Part shown: positions 1 through 8,100 of the stretch, piece by piece
How positions within the stretch are numbered: the first letter of the stretch is position 1
How the letters are laid out: each line of letters starts with the position of its first letter
NCBI GenBank assembly: GCA_029259935.1
Contig: JAJDEH010000478.1
Location: 1-15,883, forward strand
Length of the DNA: 15,883 nt
Source: Planctomycetota bacterium
Lineage (GTDB): Bacteria > Planctomycetota > Planctomycetia > Pirellulales > Pirellulaceae
Direction of reading: 5' to 3'
Notes under the pieces: generated by a model
What the model saw: only the letters and a program-made list of their open reading frames with translations
The model's database searches: none
Told to the model about the DNA's origin: nothing
Position numbers and translations under genes: made by a program

Positions 1-203
1 CGGCCACGGCACCGCCAAGCCAGCTCGCATCGCAACAGCGACATGCCATCATGCGGAAAAGCCGATCAAAAAAAAAGGCTCATCCTGCTAAAAGAACTAG
101 AAAGCCGAATCTTCGAAGCCAGTAGTTAAGCGGGCCATTGAAATAAATATCGTGCGTTGACCGAATCAGTCGCCGAATGGGCGGCGGCGAAGACGAGAGC
201 TTG
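1..203. other. Window edge, no gene recognised
   Basis: I see no supportable coding region here. It lies downstream of the minus-strand LURP-one-related gene, so it should contain its transcript end. The only candidate structure is a weak 6-bp inverted repeat (170-175 with 185-190) without a U-tract on the minus strand. An A9 run at about 69-77 would read as a T-run on the minus strand, but its flanking stem is only 4 bp. Confidence 0.4.
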
Positions 204-689
204 CTAGTCTTTTTTCTCGTCGTGCAAAACTTGGTCGATGACGATGGCCGCGCACAGAATGGCTACGTCGTCCTCCCCCTCGGCGGTCTCCACTCCGTAG
301 GTGTCCGACCAAGTCCAGTATTCCTTGGAAACTCTGGCGACGACGCCCTGCTGTCGATAGAACGCGTAATGATGCTCCCAAAAACTTCCCTCGATCGCGT
401 AGTCGTTGGGGCCGGGCACGTCCAACATGAACTTCTTGTTGAACCAACTGAATTCCTTGACCATTTCCGCGAATAGTTTGCCATTTCGGTAGATTTCGTA
501 CTTCGGCATCCAGCTCAGCAACTTTTGGCTAATAAACGCCAACTCATTCCCCTGAAGATCCTGGAAAGAGAGCTTGTCGCCCCACGAAAACGCTTGCCCA
601 TCCACGAGGAACACAGGCTGCTGACTTTCGTTGTAAATATGAAAGTCGTCTCCCCACGACCAGAACTTTTCCTTGATGACATAACGCAT
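204..689 (-). CDS. LURP-one-related (LOR/YxjI-like) family protein
   Basis: A 161-residue soluble protein with no signal peptide or membrane segment. It opens MRYVIKEKFWSWGDDFHIYN and is rich in aromatic, beta-hairpin-like stretches (FSWGDKLSF, WMPKYEIYRNGKLFAEMVKEFSW, residues 34-82). This is the pattern of the LURP-one-related/DUF567 family, which has the Tubby C-terminal beta-barrel fold. Family length is about 160-200 residues, so it looks complete. The biochemical role of bacterial members is not settled. I chose the ATG at 689, not the longer frame to 749, because an AAGGGAG Shine-Dalgarno (695-701) sits at proper distance and residue 1 matches the usual N-terminus. It follows the toroid gene on the same strand by 126 nt, with no clear terminator between them, so readthrough is possible. 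Confidence 0.8.
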   Translation of the reverse strand: MRYVIKEKFWSWGDDFHIYNESQQPVFLVDGQAFSWGDKLSFQDLQGNELAFISQKLLSWMPKYEIYRNGKLFAEMVKEFSWFNKKFMLDVPGPNDYAIEGSFWEHHYAFYRQQGVVARVSKEYWTWSDTYGVETAEGEDDVAILCAAIVIDQVLHDEKKD

Positions 690-815
690 GGTCGCTCCCT
701 TGTGCTGGCCTACTGAATGAGAAGGCGCGTTCATGGAGCGCCCGAGCATACGCCCGACACGAATACTTCACGCGACGAATTGCCACCTGCGCCAGCGCCG
801 ACAACACGATGGGCG

Positions 816-3185
816 CTAATTCTGTGCCGCTTTCGCGGGAGCCTCGCCATACAGTGGCAGATGCCGATAGTAGACCTCCAGAGTCAGCAACGACAACGAC
901 GTGGCATACAGGCGGCCGCCACGCTTGCCGTGGTCGCACCCTTCAGGGCTGAAGCTTCCCTTTTGATGGCCTTCCTTTTCTTGAACTCGAAGCAGATGTT
1001 CGCGCATGCGGTGATTCCACCAGTCCCAGTTCTTTCCTTCCAAGTGATGCAGCACTTGGGTCGCGTAGTAGTTGGTGTAGGCGGCACCCACTTTGGTTCC
1101 GTGTTCGGGCGGCAAGAACTTCATCAGATGCTCGGCACCCGCCACCAACTCAGGACGATCCGATTTCCAGCCCAAATATTGACGGCTCAACAAGCCGGCC
1201 GCCGAGGTGGAAGGTTTCGCCGGTTGGCCCGGCCGGTAGGAATACTGAGATCCCGCATGCGGAGTGGGGCCGGACGCCGTCGAATTCAGGAAGCTACCGG
1301 CCTTATCGCGAACGCGAGTGGGGACGTTCATTTTGGCCAATTGGCCGCTGCGAATCGCCAAGAACACCCACCCCAGGACGGAAGTATCGCCCTCTTGCTT
1401 AGGCCCATAGCCCCAGCCGCCGGTCCCGCCGTGTTGGGCGTTGACGAGATAACGCACGCCCTTTTGCGCGGCGGTCTGAATGTTTCTGTCCTTGGTCAGT
1501 GCATAGGCTTCACAAAGCGCGATGGTGCCAAACGCATGCGCATACATGCCGCCGGGAAGCTGGCCGCTTTCCTTCTGTTGAGTCTTGAGAAACTCCAGTC
1601 CCTTGCTGACAACCTCCTTGTAATCACCAAGTTCCGAAGGATATTCCGGCGCGCTTTCCGATGTCACTCCAGCCCCTAAAAACGGCAGCAATCCGAAGGC
1701 GGTGGCGGCAACGTTATTGTCGTCGACCTCGCTTTCAAACTGAGTCTTGCAGTTACATTTGGAACTGGCACGATTATAGTTTTGCAGCGACCAACTACCG
1801 TTTTCGGCTTGGTGCCGAGAAAGCCAACGCAGCCCCATTAAGACAGCTTGCTCGGATTCGGTCGTCCCACCGAACAGGTCCATCAGAGCTTGTTTGCTCG
1901 GGGAACTGAGACGACCGCCAAACGAACCTCGCTTCAGCAAGCCCTTCAATTCAGGATCGATCCCCACCTCGGGCAACAGCATGCCCTCCTGTTTCTTGAC
2001 GCGCGTGACGACCACGTGCTTCGCCGAGTGTGGACCGCCGGAAGCTACAAGATAGGCCGAACGGACTCGATCCTTCGCATCGGCCGTGGCCACGAGGGTA
2101 ATCGTACCCGTGTCTTGGTTTTCGGGAATGGTCACGCGCTGGGCCGCTACGTTATCCGGCAACCCTTCCACTTGCAGGTCGACAGGCCCCTTGTAACTGC
2201 GTCGGATCAATGTCACGTCCACGGTCTTGCTCTCTCCCGGCTTCAGCCAGCGTACCGGCAGGGGAATGGGCTTGATGTGCATCGCGTAGCGTTCGGTCGT
2301 CAGCGGAAATTCCAACTCGCCGACCCGCCCGTCCACTTCCGCGGTAATGCGAACGCTGGCCTTCCCATCGGGGACCGTGGCGGCGGCAACCAGTTGCAAC
2401 TCACCCCCACTCTTGTCCTTGTCGATCTCGGGGAGCGTGGCAGTGATATCCTTGGGCACGCCGGCGATGGTCAGCTTGACGGGTCCTTCCAATCCGCGGC
2501 GGTCGACCTGCAAGTTAATCGTTGCTTTCGCCCCGGGGCTGATAAATGTGGCCGCAATCGGCGCGATGGCTGGCGGCAGCACCTTTTTTACATGAACGCT
2601 AACCGCGTGCTCGGCTCGCAATTCACCGGCAACCGCGACGAGCAGGCCTTCCGTGACGCCCTCCGGAGCTTCCGCAGTCGCCTTGATGGGGATGACGACC
2701 TTTTTCGAGCGGACTTGAATCCTACCCACGGTCAAATGTTCGGGCAGTCCCTCCAAAGTAAACTCCGGCCGCCCGCGAACTTTCTTGCTTTCAATTTCGA
2801 CTTCGATTTTCACTTCGGTTCCGGGTTCCATGGTGGCTGCGGCGGAGCCGCTCAATGCCAATGTTCCGGTCGGTTTTTTCTTGATGGGAACGACCGGCTG
2901 TTCGACGATTGGCTGCGGATCGACATCCACGGCGACTTCCGTCGAACCGCCGAACATCATCACCGCGGCCACGATCCCGCCTCCGATCAGCAGTAGCAAT
3001 AGCAGCGCCGCCACACCACCTCCGGCCAGCACATACCACTGCAAATACCACGGCTTGCTCGATCCCGTCGCGGCCATCCCATAAAACGTGGTACGACAAA
3101 CCGTACATTGAACCATTTGCCCCGCTTGAGGCACCGTCATCATCACGCCGCAAGAAGGATTAGTGCATTTGACTTTAACCGCCAT
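816..3185 (-). CDS. Zinc-ribbon, one-helix, Ig-like, prenyltransferase/squalene-cyclase-like toroid protein
   Basis: This 789-residue protein has four parts. A short N-terminal zinc ribbon has C7, C12, C27 and C30. One hydrophobic helix spans about 51-78. Three beta-rich repeats of about 90-100 residues follow (roughly 108-197, 208-297, 302-395), each with GLP/GVP turns, like bacterial Ig or pre-peptidase-type modules. Residues about 442-778 form an alpha/alpha toroid of the prenyltransferase/squalene-oxidase repeat type, with QW-like pieces such as RHQAENGSWS (458-467) and GGWGYG (589-594). I see no DxDD or class-defining catalytic motif, so an enzyme activity should not be assumed. Inference: ribbon in the cytoplasm, Ig and toroid parts outside. 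Such architectures are typical of planctomycetes. The start ATG at 3185 has a GAGAGG element about 8 nt upstream. Function unknown. Confidence 0.85.
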   Translation of the reverse strand: MAVKVKCTNPSCGVMMTVPQAGQMVQCTVCRTTFYGMAATGSSKPWYLQWYVLAGGGVAALLLLLLIGGGIVAAVMMFGGSTEVAVDVDPQPIVEQPVVPIKKKPTGTLALSGSAAATMEPGTEVKIEVEIESKKVRGRPEFTLEGLPEHLTVGRIQVRSKKVVIPIKATAEAPEGVTEGLLVAVAGELRAEHAVSVHVKKVLPPAIAPIAATFISPGAKATINLQVDRRGLEGPVKLTIAGVPKDITATLPEIDKDKSGGELQLVAAATVPDGKASVRITAEVDGRVGELEFPLTTERYAMHIKPIPLPVRWLKPGESKTVDVTLIRRSYKGPVDLQVEGLPDNVAAQRVTIPENQDTGTITLVATADAKDRVRSAYLVASGGPHSAKHVVVTRVKKQEGMLLPEVGIDPELKGLLKRGSFGGRLSSPSKQALMDLFGGTTESEQAVLMGLRWLSRHQAENGSWSLQNYNRASSKCNCKTQFESEVDDNNVAATAFGLLPFLGAGVTSESAPEYPSELGDYKEVVSKGLEFLKTQQKESGQLPGGMYAHAFGTIALCEAYALTKDRNIQTAAQKGVRYLVNAQHGGTGGWGYGPKQEGDTSVLGWVFLAIRSGQLAKMNVPTRVRDKAGSFLNSTASGPTPHAGSQYSYRPGQPAKPSTSAAGLLSRQYLGWKSDRPELVAGAEHLMKFLPPEHGTKVGAAYTNYYATQVLHHLEGKNWDWWNHRMREHLLRVQEKEGHQKGSFSPEGCDHGKRGGRLYATSLSLLTLEVYYRHLPLYGEAPAKAAQN

Positions 3186-3539
3186 GGATTAGCCTCTCGA
3201 TTGGAAACGAGGATCGCGAAAGGTGGGTAAGGATTCCCGCCGCGCTGATTCGCACATCATACCAAGAATTCTCCTTTTTGGTTTGTTCGCTTGGCGGAAT
3301 CGCCTTGAAATCGGCTGCCGCACGTTCAGGGGGGAGGAAGCGATTCGCGACCGATCACCGATCGCGTTCGAGAAACGTCCGGCGGATGGTGTTCCAGATC
3401 CCGTTGGATTCCGGCGTTGTCTTTGCGGGGACTGGGGCCCTCTTCGGACTGCGGCTGCATTCGTGTGCAACTAAACTCACACTCGCCACCTACTCCCGGC
3501 GGACTTTCATCGATGTGGAGATGCGGAGGGGACCAATAG
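3186..3539. other. Long leader/upstream region of the toroid gene
   Basis: No convincing gene is present. Open frames crossing it have neither a Shine-Dalgarno nor recognisable protein sequence. It holds the extended -10 described separately and a small GGCG-GAAT-CGCC hairpin (3293-3304). There is also a duplicated CCGATC(A/G)-type stretch near 3350-3365. It is bounded upstream by the minus-strand terminator. Confidence 0.5.
3256..3264 (-). promoter_or_regulatory. Extended -10 promoter candidate for the toroid gene
   Basis: Read on the minus strand, TGG-TATGAT gives a TGn extension plus a hexamer matching TATAAT at five of six positions. No good -35 is seen 16-18 bp upstream, which is tolerable for extended -10 promoters. 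It would start transcription near 3249 and leave a leader of about 64 nt before the ATG at 3185. Confidence 0.4.
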
Positions 3540-3588
3540 AAAAAGGCGACCTAGAAGATCGCCTCCGAGACGGCACCAAAGCGGTGCC
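3540..3588 (-). terminator. Double-hairpin intrinsic terminator (minus strand)
   Basis: On the minus strand, a perfect GGCACC/GGTGCC stem (3572-3588) is followed by a GGCGA/TCGCC stem (3545-3563) that runs straight into TTTTT (3540-3544). It lies 16 nt after the stop codon of the small minus-strand frame ending at 3604 and is a good reason to believe that frame was, or is, transcribed. Confidence 0.6.
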
Positions 3589-3603
3589 ACCCATAGAGCG
3601 TTT

Positions 3604-3801
3604 TTACCGCTTGCGCCGAAGGGGGCGGTCCTGGGGCCGACGGAATTGTTCTTTGTCGTCAAAGTAGCAGAAATTGCCAGCGCGATTGTTGGGTGTAGCG
3701 ATTGGCTTTATCAGATATTTCTCCCCATTGATTCTCAGGTAGTACTTGTCGACAAGGCTTTGGTTTATCTCGTTGAAAGCGAAAAGGGAGCGATGGAACT
3801 T
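3604..3801 (-). pseudogene. Small minus-strand coding remnant of unknown function
   Basis: Read on the minus strand, this frame gives 65 residues containing KYYLRINGEKYLIKPIA and FCYFDDKEQFRRPQDR, ending PLRRKR and a TAA stop. The composition (charged, tyrosine-rich, basic tail) looks like a real small protein, and a two-hairpin terminator follows within 16 nt. It has no ATG, GTG or TTG start: an in-frame TAG lies immediately upstream at 3802-3804 and another at 3820-3822. It could be the 3' end of a decayed gene, a gene whose 5' part was lost by frameshift, or a gene with an atypical start. A plus-strand frame overlaps it (3646-3852, TTG start), but that has no ribosome binding site. I do not recognise a family. 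Confidence 0.35.
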
Positions 3802-4100
3802 CTAAAACGTGACGAGTTCCTAGCTCGAGTTTCTGCCGCAGGCGGTGACTGAGTCGGGTTGATTTGTGCAGTGCGAGATTGATGCGTCAGATTGAACCCA
3901 ACGGCTCGAACGAGGTCACTGACGTCCACGCCGTTTTCTCTGCCAATCTGATGCGTCGCGACCCGCGTGCGTGCCCATCCATATGGGCCGTAATAGATAA
4001 TCGAGCGAGATCGTGTTCTTGTAGGTTTCTCGTGGCACCCGTCGGCATCTGTGAGGAATCAGTCCGCATCGAACGACAACTGACGCTGATCGCGAAGCCC
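3802..4100. other. No gene recognised
   Basis: Several short frames exist on both strands, but none has a Shine-Dalgarno, a recognisable motif or a protein-like composition. The octamer GATGCGTC occurs twice (3881-3888 and 3950-3957). Otherwise I see nothing in it. It may include the lost 5' part of the minus-strand remnant. Confidence 0.4.
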
Positions 4101-4129
4101 TCGACAATGGGGGCCGATTACGTTATTTT
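4101..4129 (+). promoter_or_regulatory. Sigma70-type promoter candidate for rplU
   Basis: TCGACA (4101-4106, five of six to TTGACA), a 17-bp spacer and TATTTT (4124-4129, four of six to TATAAT). Predicted transcript start near 4136 gives a leader of about 34 nt, too short for a folded autoregulatory leader before the L21 start. Confidence 0.45.
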
Positions 4130-4169
4130 AGGCAGTTTGGTCCTGGTATTTGAGAACGCGAGGTGAGCG

Positions 4170-4487
4170 ATGTACGCGATTATTGCCGACAGCGGCAGGC
4201 AATATAAAGTGGAAGAGGGGCAAGAATTGGATTTGGATTATCGCGACCTCGGCAAGGGCGATGAACTCAAAATCGAGCGAGTTTTGGCCGTCTCGGACAA
4301 CGACGGCTTCCATTTGGGCAAGCCCAGCTTGGCGGGCGCATCCGTTTCCGCGGAGGTCCTGGGCATCAATCAGGGCGAAAAATTGACGGTGCAGAAGTTC
4401 CGGAAACGGAAGAACATGCGCCGGAAAACGGGCCACCGCCAAATGTTTACCCGGGTGCGGATCAACAAGATCGAAAAAGGCGGCTAA
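4170..4487 (+). CDS. rplU: 50S ribosomal protein L21
   Basis: A complete 105-residue L21, the usual length for bacteria. It starts MYAIIADSGRQYKVEEGQ, the conserved L21 opening. It carries the basic C-terminal signature KFRKRKNMRRKTGHRQ (76-91) followed by TRVRINKI, the part that binds 23S rRNA. The protein belongs to the large ribosomal subunit. AGGTGA (4161-4166) lies just 3 nt before the ATG, a tight spacing. In most bacteria rplU is followed by rpmA (L27). Here a strong terminator follows and no L27 gene lies in the 630 nt before nrdJ, so L21 is transcribed alone in this genome or L27 is elsewhere. Confidence 0.97.
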   Translation: MYAIIADSGRQYKVEEGQELDLDYRDLGKGDELKIERVLAVSDNDGFHLGKPSLAGASVSAEVLGINQGEKLTVQKFRKRKNMRRKTGHRQMFTRVRINKIEKGG

Positions 4488-4516
4488 GCAACGCCTGCGG
4501 GCGAAATCAGCCTGTT

Positions 4517-4538
4517 CTCCCCCTTTCCAAGGGGGGAG
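4517..4538. repeat. Palindromic C/G-run hairpin downstream of rplU
   Basis: CTCCCCC (4517-4523) pairs with GGGGGAG (4532-4538) around an 8-nt loop. There is no T-run after it on the plus strand. Short palindromes with runs of C and G like this are a frequent kind of dispersed intergenic repeat in some bacterial genomes. There is only one copy in this window, so its repeat status is inferred. Confidence 0.4.
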
Positions 4539-4556
4539 TTAGAGGGTGTCAACAGC

Positions 4557-4590
4557 CCACCAGAGCAATCCGCTTTGGTGGCTTCTTTTT
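4557..4590 (+). terminator. Intrinsic terminator of rplU
   Basis: A 10-bp stem (4557-4566 with 4572-4581, one G-U pair) closes on the loop AATCC and is followed by CTTCTTTTT (4582-4590). This is a textbook Rho-independent terminator 70 nt after the rplU stop, and it separates rplU from nrdJ. Confidence 0.85.
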
Positions 4591-4904
4591 GATCGTCAAC
4601 CGGAGGGGCTATTGTGGTCACATTCGGCGAAAGTGACCTACAGGTGACCGAGTGCCAAAATGCACCCGCGGCATGCCGCCCAAAAACCCTCTTCGGCATT
4701 TTCTTTTCTGCAACAATCTCCCAAATGCCTGTTTTTTCAGTCTCAAATCACCGTTGAAATTGTTGCCTGCGGTCGGTATGCTATCGCCCCTGCTGGCATT
4801 GCAGTGATTGCACTGCATGCAAATGTTAAGGCCGTTTTAAGGTCAAAAAAACTTTTTGAGAAAGTTGTTGACGCCTGCCGAGAAAAGAGTAAACTCGGTC
4901 ACTT
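4591..4904. other. Palindrome-rich non-coding stretch upstream of nrdJ
   Basis: No convincing gene is present; a 127-residue plus-strand frame (4660-5043) lacks a ribosome binding site and any recognisable motif. The stretch holds GGTCAC/GTGACC (4616-4621 with 4633-4638, and a second GTGACC at 4644-4649) and a perfect 12-bp palindrome GCGGCATGCCGC (4668-4679). Further inverted repeats are 4800-4817, AACTTT-TTGAG-AAAGTT (4850-4866) and CCGAG/CTCGG (4878-4898). I looked for a cobalamin riboswitch core and did not find one. Confidence 0.5.
4800..4817. repeat. Operator-like inverted repeat
   Basis: TGCAGTG-ATTG-CACTGCA is a perfect 7-bp inverted repeat with a 4-nt spacer. The same bases also read as two tandem 9-mers, ATTGCAGTG and ATTGCACTG (4798-4815), differing at one position. 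It lies about 100 bp upstream of the predicted nrdJ -35. It could be a protein binding site; no regulator can be named from sequence alone. Confidence 0.4.
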
Positions 4905-4951
4905 ATCCAACATGTTGTGGTTTGAACTCACGAACCTACAATATGTTGCCA
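4905..4951 (+). promoter_or_regulatory. Tandem NrdR boxes over the nrdJ promoter
   Basis: Two cores, CAACATGTTG (4908-4917) and CAATATGTTG (4939-4948), are identical at nine of ten positions and start exactly 31 bp apart. Known NrdR boxes are 16-bp palindromes, consensus near ACACWATATATWGTGT, in pairs about three helical turns (31-32 bp) apart upstream of ribonucleotide reductase genes. By eye the 16-mers match at 11 and 10 positions, with the cores at 8 and 9 of 10. NrdR is an ATP/dATP-sensing zinc-ribbon/ATP-cone repressor; its gene is not in this window. Confidence 0.7.
4915..4942 (+). promoter_or_regulatory. nrdJ promoter candidate
   Basis: TTGTGG (4915-4920), 16-bp spacer, TACAAT (4937-4942, five of six to TATAAT). 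The first NrdR-like box overlaps the -35 and the second overlaps the -10, so bound repressor would block RNA polymerase directly. The predicted start near 4949 leaves a leader of about 168 nt. Confidence 0.5.
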
Positions 4952-4974
4952 TCGAAGGCACTTTCTCACATCAC

Positions 4975-4995
4975 GGGGAATATCGGATTTTCCCC
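4975..4995 (+). other. Hairpin in the nrdJ leader
   Basis: GGGGAA (4975-4980) pairs perfectly with TTCCCC (4990-4995) around a 9-nt loop. It lies inside the predicted nrdJ 5' leader, without a U-tract, so it is not a terminator. It may stabilise the mRNA or be incidental. Confidence 0.35.
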
Positions 4996-5117
4996 ACATT
5001 TCTAGCGTCCGAATTCGTTTCAGTTGGGTTAAGACCGGTCTGATTGTACGCCAGGCCAAAATCAAATTTTACGCCCGCGAGTGACGGATCGCGCCTAGTC
5101 TCAGAAGGAGTTGAACT

Positions 5118-8100
5118 ATGGCTACCGCCAGTTTGGAATCCCGCCCGCAAGTAGACGACCAATCCAATGGTTCGGCTGCCGATCGCATGGGAATCGAGAT
5201 TACCTCTGAATTCTGTCCCGCGGAAGCGAAGGATCCGTTTGACACCGTCGAGTGGGAACTACGCTCGGCCGGAATCAAGGACGAGAACGGGCAACTGCTA
5301 TTTGAACAGACCGATTGCGAGATTCCCGCGCAGTGGAGCCAGTTGGCGACCAACGTCGTCGTCAGCAAGTACTTTTATGGCGAGAACGGCACGCCCGAAC
5401 GGGAAAAAAGTGTTCGCAAGCTGATTCACCGCGTCAGCCGCACGATCAGCGATTGGGGTATCCAGGACGGCTACTTCGCCTCCAAGGAAGACGGCGAGAA
5501 TTTCTATCGCGATCTGACATGGCTCTGCCTGCATCAGCACGGATCGTTCAATTCGCCGGTGTGGTTCAACGTGGGCCTGTTTCACCAATACGGCGTGACA
5601 GGCGCCAAATGCAACTGGCACTGGAACCCGGAAACGCGAACGGCCGCGCAACCTGAAAACCCGTATGAGTTTCCCCAAGGTTCGGCGTGTTTCATCCAAA
5701 GCGTCAACGACAACATGGAAGACATCATGCGGCTGGCGACCAGCGAAGCGATGTTGTTCAAGTTTGGCTCGGGGACGGGAACCGATTTGTCGACGCTGCG
5801 GTCGTATCGCGAAAGGCTGTCTGGTGGCGGTAAGCCTTCCGGCCCGCTCTCCTTTATGCGGGTCTACGATCAAATTGCCGCGGTCGTTAAGTCTGGAGGC
5901 AAGACACGGCGCGCGGCCAAAATGCAGTCGCTGAAAGTTTGGCACCCCGACGTGTTGGAATTCATCGAGTGCAAGTGGAAAGAAGAGCAGAAAGCTCACA
6001 CGCTGATTAGCAGCGGCCGTTACGAAGCGAACTTCAACGGCGAAGCCTACAGCTCGATCTTGTTCCAAAACGCCAACTTGTCGGTCCGCCTGACGGACGA
6101 GTTCATGGAAACGCTCGAACATGACGGCGAATGGATGACTCGGATGGTGACCGATGGAACCGACGGACCCGGTTACAACGCCCGCTGGTTGATGAACCGC
6201 ATGGCGGAATGCGCATGGCAGTGCGGCGACCCGGGCGTGCAGTACGACACGACGATCAATCGTTGGCACACCTGCCCGAATTCGGGGCGCATCAACGCCA
6301 GCAATCCGTGCAGCGAATATATGTTCCTGGACGACACCGCCTGTAACTTGGCAAGCATCAACTTGATGAAGTTCCGTCGCGACGACGGCACGTTCGACGC
6401 CGAGCGATTTCAGTCGGCTTGCCGAATCTTCTTGATCGCTCAAGAGATCTTGGTGGATCACGCCAGTTATCCGACCGACCGCATCGCCGAAAACAGCCAT
6501 CGCTTCCGGCCGCTGGGGCTTGGCTATGCCAACTTGGGAAGTCTGCTGATGAACAGCGGTCTGCCTTACGACTCGGACGGCGCTTACGGCGTGTGCGGCA
6601 GCATCACCGCTCTGCTGCACGGAGCGGCGAATTTGACCAGCACGGAACTGGCTCATGCCGTGGGACCATTCGAAGGCTACGCGGATAACAGCGAGCCGTT
6701 CAATCGCGTGATGCAAATGCATCGCGACGCGGTCGAAGAGATCAACGACGAAACTCCAGCCTACCTAAAAGACGCGGCCCGCAAATTGTGGGACACGGTT
6801 TTGGAGCAGGGTCGCAAGTACGGTTTCCGCAACGCCCAGGCCACGGTCTTGGCTCCCACCGGAACGATCAGCTTCATGATGGATTGCGATACGACCGGCA
6901 TCGAGCCCGATATCGCTCTGGTGAAGTACAAGCAGTTGGCGGGCGGTGGCATGTTGAAGATCATCAACAAGTCGGTGCCGCTGGCCCTGCGATCGTTGGG
7001 CTACGACGACGCTCGCATCGATTCGATCACGAAGTATATCGACCAGCACGATACGATCGAAGGTTCGCCGGACATCAAGGACGAGCACTTGGCGGTTTTC
7101 GATTGTGCCTTCAAGCCGGCCAACGGCACGCGCAGCATCGGCTGGCGGGCTCATGTGAAGATGATGGCCGCGGCACAGCCGTTTTTATCCGGAGCGATCT
7201 CGAAAACAGTCAACATGCCGGCCGAAGCCACCGTCGAAGACATCGGCGAGGCGTACACCTGGGGCTGGCAGATGGGCCTCAAGGCACTGGCGATCTATCG
7301 CGACGGTTCCAAGCAAAGCCAGCCGCTGTCGACCCAGACAGAAGGCGACAAAGCTTCGGAATCGGCCGAAAAAGAGATCATCTACCGTGCCCGCCGCGAG
7401 CGATTGGAAGACACTCGTCAATCGATTACCCACAAGTTCAACGTGGGCGGCCACGAGGGCTACATCAACGTTGGGCTTTATCCCGACGGCCGGCCGGGCG
7501 AGCTATTTATCACGATGGCCAAGGAAGGCAGTACCATCGGCGGCTTGATGGATTGCTTTGGCACGGCGATTTCCATGAGCTTGCAGTATGGCGTGCCGTT
7601 GGAAGTCTTGGTCAGTAAGTTTTCGCATACGCGATTCGAGCCGATGGGTTACACCAGCAACTCGGACATTCGCATCGCCAAGAGCGTCGTGGATTACATT
7701 TTCCGCTGGGTGGGAATCACCTTCCTGCCTGGGTATCGTGAAGCGACCACGGGAATCAAGACCACTTCGGAAGAAGGTGGATCGGAAAAATCCAAGACCG
7801 GTTCCGAGGAGGGTGAGGAAACCGAGTCCAAGTCGTCGCCAGACGAGGCGACGACGAGTGCCACCAGGGAAACGTCCAGCGGCCCAGCCACATTGTTGCA
7901 GGTGTCGGCGGCGACCAACGGCAATGCTCACACCAACGGGCATGGCAAAGTGGATTCCGCCATGCTGGACCGAGCCGGAGCCGTTATGCACTTGGGTGCC
8001 GACCTGGACGGAGAGACCACGCGCAACGACCAGTTCGCTCGCTTCCAAAGCGATGCTCCGACATGCGACAATTGCGGAGCGATCACGGTCCGCAACGGAA

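Noticed and set aside
717..2996. Long plus-strand frames of 320 and 382 codons opposite the toroid gene.
   Set aside because: They are antisense shadows of a convincing minus-strand protein. Their translations are rich in Arg, Gln and His, with no domain or ribosome binding site.
3572..3600. On the minus strand, GGGTGGCACCGC resembles the T-box antiterminator core and a terminator follows.
   Set aside because: The downstream CGTCCC-type partner is only partly present, and the upstream bases are a coding-like frame instead of a Stem I with specifier loop. T-box leaders are not expected in planctomycetes. A two-hairpin terminator explains the sequence more simply; a covariance-model search would settle it.
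3646..3852. Plus-strand frame of 68 codons with a TTG start.
   Set aside because: It has no ribosome binding site and lies antisense to the minus-strand remnant, which has the more protein-like composition and a following terminator.
4660..5043. Plus-strand frame of 127 codons between rplU and nrdJ.
   Set aside because: It has no Shine-Dalgarno and no recognisable motif. It also runs through the NrdR-like boxes, the promoter and leader hairpin of nrdJ.
4591..5117. Possible cobalamin riboswitch before the B12-dependent reductase.
   Set aside because: I looked for the conserved B12-box and the GCCACTG-type core and found neither in the right order; the hairpins present do not form the expected architecture.
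5298..6722. Minus-strand frame of 474 codons inside nrdJ.
   Set aside because: It lies antisense to the catalytic core of nrdJ, lacks a start signal, and its composition is typical of a high-G+C shadow frame.
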